Shown here: positions 57,022 to 64,000 of the stretch, one piece after another | Numbering within the stretch: position 1 is the stretch's first letter | Layout: the number at the start of each line of letters is the position of its first letter | Source of the DNA: Oceanobacillus arenosus | Lineage (GTDB): Bacteria > Bacillota > Bacilli > Bacillales > Amphibacillaceae | Assembly: GCF_003369575.1 (NCBI RefSeq) | Contig: NZ_PIOC01000014.1 | Coordinates: forward strand, 187,829-251,828 | DNA length: 64,000 nt | Direction: 5' to 3' | Made by a program: the position numbers and the translations under genes | The notes under the pieces: generated by a model | What the model saw: only the letters and a program-made list of their open reading frames with translations | Told to the model about the DNA's origin: nothing | Database searches by the model: none

Positions 57022-57786
57022 TTATACATTATTACCGTTCAATTCCTCAAAATGATAGGATAAACTTGCCAATACATATAATGAAGCCGTTTCTGTTCGT
57101 AATATTCTTGGCCCAAGCCTTACAGAATTAAAGCCGTACTGCTTTAATTGCGCTGCCTCCTGATCAGAAAACCCACCTTCTGGACCAATACAAACGAGAA
57201 CACGTTGTTTAGGAGCAATCCGATTTACGATTTCAGCGAATGACTGATGTGCCTCCACCTTTGCTTCTTCTTCATAGGCAAAAATTTTCACATCATAGTT
57301 TGTTGATTCATTGATTAACTCTAGTATCGTTAATGGTAACGTAACTTCTGGAATTTTATTTCGATGACTTTGTTCACTCGCTTCTTTTACAATTTTCGCA
57401 AAACGAGTCAATTTCTTTTCTGTTTTCTTCCCGTCCCACACAACAATAGAACGGTCCATTTTAACTGGGATAAACGCATGTGCACCGAGTTCTGTCCCTT
57501 TTTGTAAAATCAGTTCAAATTTATCGCCTTTAGGTAATCCTTGCGCAATTGTGACGTCAATCGGCAACTCCACTTCTTCATGTTTCCATTCAATCACAAT
57601 GGCGGCAACATAATGTTGATCAAGCAATGTGATTTCACAAATCGCTGCGCTGCCGTTTTCATGATTACAAATAATTTGATCGCCGACCTTATTACGCATT
57701 ACACGGGTAATATGATGTGCGTCATCACCTTTAATCCTTACTTCATTACCTTCCCAATCTGTTTGCGGAATAAAGTAACGCTGCAT
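57022..57786 (-). CDS. rsmE: 16S rRNA (uracil(1498)-N3)-methyltransferase
   Basis: 254 residues of the SPOUT fold: QRYFIPQTDW at the start, GLPKGDKFELILQKGTELG, EQSHRNKIPEV and the knotted CIGPEGGFSDQEAAQ followed by LRTETASLYVLA. The ATG at 57786 is chosen behind TAGGTG. It is 35 bp downstream of prmA. Confidence 0.94.
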   Translation of the reverse strand: MQRYFIPQTDWEGNEVRIKGDDAHHITRVMRNKVGDQIICNHENGSAAICEITLLDQHYVAAIVIEWKHEEVELPIDVTIAQGLPKGDKFELILQKGTELGAHAFIPVKMDRSIVVWDGKKTEKKLTRFAKIVKEASEQSHRNKIPEVTLPLTILELINESTNYDVKIFAYEEEAKVEAHQSFAEIVNRIAPKQRVLVCIGPEGGFSDQEAAQLKQYGFNSVRLGPRILRTETASLYVLASLSYHFEELNGNNV

Positions 57787-57821
57787 AGTCTGCACCTACT
57801 TTTAATCAATTCAATACGATA

Positions 57822-58763
57822 TTAGAGGGTTTTCTTCGCAATAATGGAAATCCAATCTTCCATTTCATTAATTGCAAGAATCTCAAAGCCACTCTCTTTC
57901 AGGCGATCAAATACAAGTTGTTTTTTACCTTGAATAATACCAGAAGTAATAAATAGACCTCCGTCTTCAAGGTTGTCCCATGCCTCATCAACAAAACGAA
58001 CAATAATTTCCGCTAAAATGTTAGAAACGATAATATTTACCTTTTTATTTACCTGATCCAACAAGTTATTTTGCTTTGCAATGATTTTATTGTCTACTTT
58101 GTTGATTTTTGCATTAATCGTCGTACTTTTAATTGCAATGTCATCTAAATCGAATGCATGTACTTCACTTGCGCCAAGCAGTACGGATGCAATACTTAAA
58201 ATACCGGAGCCACTCCCGACATCAATTACGGTATCTCCTTCTTTTAAATATGCTTCTAACGCTTGAACACTAAGTACCGTTGTTGGATGTGTACCAGTAC
58301 CGAATGCCATACCGGGATCCAGTTCAATAATAATTTCATCACTATCTACTGGGGTATACTGTTCCCATGTCGGAGTAATGGTAATCTTCTCAGAAATCTT
58401 TGCCGGTTTATAATACTTTTTCCACGCAGTCGCCCATTCTTCTTCATGCACTTCACTTAATGTTACATGGTTTTGGCCGATATCTATATCGTAAACCAAT
58501 AAATTATTAATCGCCTGTTTAATTTCTGCGACAGTTTCTCCTAAGAAACTATTCATTGGCAGATACGCCTTAATTCGTACCCCTTCATCTGGAAAATCAT
58601 TTGGATCTAGTTCATAAATCTCTCCAAACGGGGTATCTTCCATATTCACTAATTCTAATGGCTCTTCAATTACAAGACCACTTGCACCTGTTTCATGTAA
58701 AATATTAGAAATTGGCTCAACTGCTTCATTTGTTGTGTGAATACAAATTTCAGACCATTTCAA
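57822..58763 (-). CDS. prmA: Ribosomal protein L11 methyltransferase
   Basis: 313 residues, MKWSEICIHTTNEAVEPISNILHE (in parts), with the SAM-binding VIDVGSGSGILSIAS and the NILAEIIVRF motif. It trimethylates L11. The start is TTG at 58763 behind AAAGGAGG, giving the family N terminus. Confidence 0.94.
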   Translation of the reverse strand: MKWSEICIHTTNEAVEPISNILHETGASGLVIEEPLELVNMEDTPFGEIYELDPNDFPDEGVRIKAYLPMNSFLGETVAEIKQAINNLLVYDIDIGQNHVTLSEVHEEEWATAWKKYYKPAKISEKITITPTWEQYTPVDSDEIIIELDPGMAFGTGTHPTTVLSVQALEAYLKEGDTVIDVGSGSGILSIASVLLGASEVHAFDLDDIAIKSTTINAKINKVDNKIIAKQNNLLDQVNKKVNIIVSNILAEIIVRFVDEAWDNLEDGGLFITSGIIQGKKQLVFDRLKESGFEILAINEMEDWISIIAKKTL

Positions 58764-58826
58764 GCTGCTTCCTCCTTTCATAATGATGGTTCATATATGT
58801 AGACGACGTTGCGATTGCAACGATCG

Positions 58827-59960
58827 TTAATCATTATTTTTAAATGCGTTTTTAAACTTTTGGAAGAAAGAACCATCTTGCTCATCTGTCGACTCATTCC
58901 CACCAATTTCATTGAATTCACGTAATAATGATTTCTGTTTATCAGTTAAGTTAGTAGGTGTCATTATTCTAACTTTAACATATTGATCCCCTTGACCGCG
59001 TCCACGAACATTTGGCGCACCTTTTCCTCTTAAACGGAAGGTTTTACCAGTTTGTGTTCCTGCTGGCACTTTAAGCTTAACTTTTCCATGGACAGTTGGC
59101 ACTTCCATTTCATCTCCAAGTGCTGATTGCGCAAAGGTTATAGGTAATTCACAATAGATATTATCCCCATCACGTTCATAAAATTCATGGGATCTAATTT
59201 GGATTACAACAAATAAGTCTCCTGCTGGTCCACCGTTCAGACCCGCTTCCCCTTTTCCTGAAACACGAATTTGTTGTCCTTCGTCGATGCCCGCTGGGAT
59301 ATTAATGTTGATCTTCTTATTCTTTTTAATTCTTCCACTACCACCACATGTATTACATTTTTCAGGAATAATTTTACCTGTTCCTTGACAATAATGACAG
59401 ACTCTTCGATTTACTACTTTCCCGAATGGTGTGTTCTGTTCTTGGTTCAATTGACCTGAACCATTACAGTGTGAACATGTTTGTGCTTTCGTACCTGGCT
59501 TTGCACCAGTACCGCTACAAGTATCACAGTTCTCCTCTTTCGGAATATTAATATCAACCTGTTTTCCAAAAATTGCTTCTTCAAAATCTAATACCATTGT
59601 ATATTGAAGATCTGCACCTTTCGCTGGGGCATTTGGATCACGTCTTCTTCCACCACCGCCGCCACCAAAGAACATATCAAATATATCACCAAATCCACCG
59701 AAGTCTTGTGCTCCACCAAATCCGCCAAAGCCTTGACCACTTGCGCCAGCATGACCAAATTGATCATATTGTGAACGTTTTGTATCATCACTTAACACTT
59801 CATATGCTTCTTTTACTTCGATAAATTTTTCTTCTGCGCCTTCTTCTTTATTAACATCTGGATGGTATTTTCTTGCTAGCTTTCGATATGCCTTCTTTAT
59901 TTCTTCCGGTGTTGCATTTTTTTCTATTCCGAGTACTTCATAATAATCTCGTTTACTCAA
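58827..59960 (-). CDS. dnaJ: Chaperone DnaJ
   Basis: 377 residues: J domain with HPD ([13 protein letters not shown]), Gly/Phe-rich region with [12 protein letters not shown], four CxxCxGxG zinc repeats ([32 protein letters not shown]) and the C-terminal substrate domains. Partner of DnaK. The start is TTG at 59960 ([12 protein letters not shown]), with GGGAGAG nearby. Confidence 0.97.
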   Translation of the reverse strand: MSKRDYYEVLGIEKNATPEEIKKAYRKLARKYHPDVNKEEGAEEKFIEVKEAYEVLSDDTKRSQYDQFGHAGASGQGFGGFGGAQDFGGFGDIFDMFFGGGGGGRRRDPNAPAKGADLQYTMVLDFEEAIFGKQVDINIPKEENCDTCSGTGAKPGTKAQTCSHCNGSGQLNQEQNTPFGKVVNRRVCHYCQGTGKIIPEKCNTCGGSGRIKKNKKININIPAGIDEGQQIRVSGKGEAGLNGGPAGDLFVVIQIRSHEFYERDGDNIYCELPITFAQSALGDEMEVPTVHGKVKLKVPAGTQTGKTFRLRGKGAPNVRGRGQGDQYVKVRIMTPTNLTDKQKSLLREFNEIGGNESTDEQDGSFFQKFKNAFKNND

Positions 59961-60312
59961 CTTTCATCACTCTCCCGATACACGATTGCATAAGTTTAAT
60001 AATAGCATCTTTTATTCATTTAAAGCAAATGAGGTATAAACTTGGATTTTATCCAGCTTTAAAGGGTCGATCAATGACGCACCTGTTAGCTATGAATGCC
60101 ATTCGAGAAAAAAGTCAAAGTCAAGAGAATCCTGACTTTGACTCATTCATAGCTTAGGAAATTATATAAATATTAGTGTGGATCATCTTTAACTCATTAT
60201 TTGCCATGTACAGAGCAAAAGCTAAAGCGTTGGCGCTATTTTACTCACCTTATGACAATCTAAGTCAACATTGAATCGCCTATGCTTTTGTTCTGTTCAT
60301 CAAAAGTCGATG
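59961..60312. other. Unusually long dnaK-dnaJ gap with repeat-like DNA
   Basis: 352 bp between dnaK and dnaJ. Besides the terminator at 60088-60154 it holds an element from about 60208 to 60300 with outer arms AGAGCAAAAGC and GCTTTTGTTCT around AAAGCGTTGGCGCT, possibly a family B remnant. No gene or clear dnaJ promoter was recognised. Confidence 0.55.
60088..60154 (-). terminator. Terminator between dnaK and dnaJ
   Basis: The inner stem AGTCAAAGTCA/TGACTTTGACT (11 bp) is followed on the minus strand by TTTTTT. Outer arms AGCTATGAATG and CATTCATAGCT enclose it, making a two-level hairpin. Confidence 0.9.
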
Positions 60313-62181
<1,869 letters not shown>

Positions 62182-62184
62182 TCA

Positions 62185-62739
62185 TTATTTATTTACTTTT
62201 ACCATTGCAGGTCGTATTACTCGGTCTTTTAACAGATACCCTTTTTGTAATTCTTCTACAACAGTATTTGATGCAATACTTTCATCTTCAATCTGCATTA
62301 CTGCATGATGTAAATTAGGATCGAACTCTTTTCCTTCTGTTTCAATGGGTTCTACACCTTGTGACTTCAATGCATCCTGGAATTGGCGATACACCATCGT
62401 TATCCCCTCAACCAAGTTAGAAGTTTCTGGTGTTGTTTCCACCTTTAATGCTCGCTCGAAATTATCGAGTGCCGGCAAGAGATCCACAACGACATCTTGT
62501 GATTTATATTTACGATCCGCATCTTTCTCTTTTTGTGAACGTTTCTTATAGTTATCAAACTCTGCTTGTAATCTTAGCAAACGCCCATATACTTCATCTT
62601 TTTCTTGCTTTAACGCTTCAATTTGCTTATTGGTTAATTCCTGATCGTTCATAGATTCTTCTTTTTCATCTGAAACAGCGTCAATCACTTCTTCCTGTTC
62701 CAAGGCTTCATCTTGTATTTTTTCTTTGTTTTCTTCCAA
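62185..62739 (-). CDS. grpE: Nucleotide exchange factor GrpE
   Basis: 184 residues: an acidic N terminus, a long coiled coil (ALKQEKDEVYGRLLRLQAEFDNYKKRSQKEK in parts) and the beta domain GVEPIETEGKEFDPNLHHAVMQ. It releases ADP from DnaK. The start is TTG at 62739 behind GGAGGTGG. Confidence 0.95.
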   Translation of the reverse strand: MEENKEKIQDEALEQEEVIDAVSDEKEESMNDQELTNKQIEALKQEKDEVYGRLLRLQAEFDNYKKRSQKEKDADRKYKSQDVVVDLLPALDNFERALKVETTPETSNLVEGITMVYRQFQDALKSQGVEPIETEGKEFDPNLHHAVMQIEDESIASNTVVEELQKGYLLKDRVIRPAMVKVNK

Positions 62740-62806
62740 ATTTGCCACCTCCAAAATCACTAAGTAAAACTATAACACGAATAATCATCGAAATAAAATT
62801 TCACCG

Positions 62807-62844
62807 CAAAAAAGTGGTAGGCGGGTTTGCTCCCACCTTACCGC
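62807..62844 (-). terminator. Hairpin between hrcA and grpE
   Basis: On the minus strand GGTGGG/CCCGCC, extended by GGT/ACC, forms a stem followed by TTTTTT. It could be a partial terminator, or a processing and stability element like the one reported between hrcA and grpE in B. subtilis. Confidence 0.6.
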
Positions 62845-62867
62845 AGTTTTCGTTATGGCATTATTTC

Positions 62868-63899
62868 TTATTCATCTAATTGATACCATTTGTATAGAGC
62901 ATTTGTCATTTCCATTGAAAGACCATCTAATAATGAAATCACTTTTCGATATTCCATTCTTGTTGGACCAATTAAAGCAATGGTTCCCATTTGATCATTA
63001 TTCAATTGATAGGAAGCAGTGATAAGACTTAAATCTTTAATTGCCTCAACTTCGTTCTCATTGCCAATCGTAACTTTGATCCCATGCTGCGAATTTCTTA
63101 GAAGGTTAACCACTTCATTTTCATTTTCCATCATCGTGAAGAAGGTACGTATTTTACCAACATCATTAAATTCTGGTTGCATTAAAATATTTGATTTACC
63201 GCTTATATATAACTTAACCGGATGATCATAAACGAAGATTTCTTGTAAATATTCATATGAACGATCATAATCGCGAATATACATTTTCATCAATTGTGCA
63301 ACCTCATGATGAAAAATTTCATTCAAGCGGACAATTGGTACACCTGTTAAGCGGTCATTTAAAATATTTACCATTTTCTCCATATCTGATGGATTAATCA
63401 CAGTTGGCACTTTAAATGATCGATGCTCCACATGCCCTGTATCTGTAATTAAAATAGCTACAGCAGTTTGTGGAGATAGTGTAACAATTTGTAATTGCTT
63501 CAGCTTTGTTTCCATTAACTCTGGTCCTAAAATAATGGATGTATAATTCGTAAGCTCAGATAGAATCTCCGCTGACATTTGAACGATTTGTTCAAACTCA
63601 TAAAAACCTTCTTCAATAATGCTTTTAATGATTTTCACATCTTTATGCAATGGATTTGGAGCAATTAAATGATCTACATAATAGCGATATCCCAATTCAG
63701 AAGGGATACGGCCTGATGAGGAATGTGTTTTTTCTAAAAAACCCATCTCTTCTAAATCTGCCATCTCGTTTCTAATTGTCGCAGCACTATATGGTATTGT
63801 TCCTTTCTTGGAAATTGCTCGTGAGCCGACTGGATGAGCCGTCTCGATGAATTCATCAATAATAACCTGTAATATCAATAGCTGCCTTTCTGTCAACAT
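62868..63899 (-). CDS. hrcA: Heat-inducible transcription repressor HrcA
   Basis: 343 residues: an N-terminal winged helix (LTERQLLILQVIIDEFIETAHPVGSRAISKKG in parts, SAATIRNEMADLEEMGFLEKTHSSSGRIPSELGYRYYVDHL in parts) and a GAF-like dimerisation domain. It binds CIRCE when folded with GroEL. The ATG at 63899 follows AGAGGTGA. First gene of the class I heat-shock operon. Confidence 0.96.
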   Translation of the reverse strand: MLTERQLLILQVIIDEFIETAHPVGSRAISKKGTIPYSAATIRNEMADLEEMGFLEKTHSSSGRIPSELGYRYYVDHLIAPNPLHKDVKIIKSIIEEGFYEFEQIVQMSAEILSELTNYTSIILGPELMETKLKQLQIVTLSPQTAVAILITDTGHVEHRSFKVPTVINPSDMEKMVNILNDRLTGVPIVRLNEIFHHEVAQLMKMYIRDYDRSYEYLQEIFVYDHPVKLYISGKSNILMQPEFNDVGKIRTFFTMMENENEVVNLLRNSQHGIKVTIGNENEVEAIKDLSLITASYQLNNDQMGTIALIGPTRMEYRKVISLLDGLSMEMTNALYKWYQLDE

Positions 63900-63913
63900 G
63901 ATGTTCACCTCTG

Positions 63914-63940
63914 TTAGCACTCGAGTGACTTGAGTGCTAA
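63914..63940. promoter_or_regulatory. CIRCE operator
   Basis: Perfect TTAGCACTC-N9-GAGTGCTAA, the binding site of HrcA, 14 bp upstream of the hrcA ATG and inside the transcript. It makes the operon self-repressed and heat-inducible. Confidence 0.98.
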
Positions 63941-63950
63941 TACTATTATT

Positions 63951-63979
63951 ATAGTATCAAATTCTCGTTTTTAGGTCAA
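63951..63979 (-). promoter_or_regulatory. hrcA operon promoter
   Basis: On the minus strand TTGACC (63974-63979) and TACTAT (63951-63956) are 17 bp apart, just upstream of CIRCE. A TATAAT two bases further down is an alternative -10 with 20-bp spacing. Confidence 0.75.
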
Positions 63980-64000
63980 TAATCTTGACCTAAATCCCTA

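Overview
This 64 kb stretch is chromosomal DNA from a low-GC, endospore-forming Bacillaceae, most like the Oceanobacillus/Virgibacillus group. The evidence is near-continuous agreement with the Bacillus subtilis yqhL-to-hrcA gene order, Bacillus-type ribosome binding sites with frequent TTG and GTG starts, the sporulation genes yqfC and yqfD, the competence operon comG, and a glycine riboswitch, a T-box and CIRCE in their expected places. No prophage, plasmid or CRISPR is visible. The species call is an inference; no search was run.

Layout. 1-2.4 kb: a B12-dependent ribonucleotide reductase gene (nrdJ, minus strand, running off the left edge), split by a group I self-splicing intron that carries a decayed homing-endonuclease gene, with two NrdR boxes upstream. 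2.6-7.3 kb: a rhodanese-like protein and the glycine cleavage operon gcvT-gcvPA-gcvPB under a tandem glycine riboswitch. 7.4-14.1 kb: yqhH-yqhG, then yqzE opposite comGA-comGG, the DNA-uptake pseudopilus operon. 14.2-26.5 kb: small membrane proteins, an LtaS-type enzyme, glucokinase, YqgQ, rhomboid GluP, rpmG, phoU (without pst genes), a class B penicillin-binding protein, an MFS protein and sodA. 26.8-27.4 kb: six tRNA genes. 27.7-35.2 kb: NfeD-like, YqfX, YqfT, endonuclease IV, CshB, Nif3-like, TrmK and cytochrome c-550.

35.3-43.6 kb: the macromolecular-synthesis genes sigA and dnaG, then ppsR-ccpN and glyQS with its T-box. 43.6-51.8 kb: recO, yqzL, era, then dgkA, ybeY, pgpH, phoH, yqfD and yqfC. 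52.3-55.3 kb: floA with a long NfeD. 55.5-64 kb: yqeY, rpsU, deoC, rsmE, prmA, dnaJ, dnaK, grpE and hrcA, headed by a perfect CIRCE operator.

Most genes are housekeeping. The unusual material lies between them: the intron in nrdJ; a dispersed MITE-like repeat (family A, three copies) with matching terminal inverted repeats and a central hairpin of three different sizes; a second dispersed repeat (family B, three copies plus a possible remnant); and a tRNA cluster in which three of six genes deviate at normally conserved positions.
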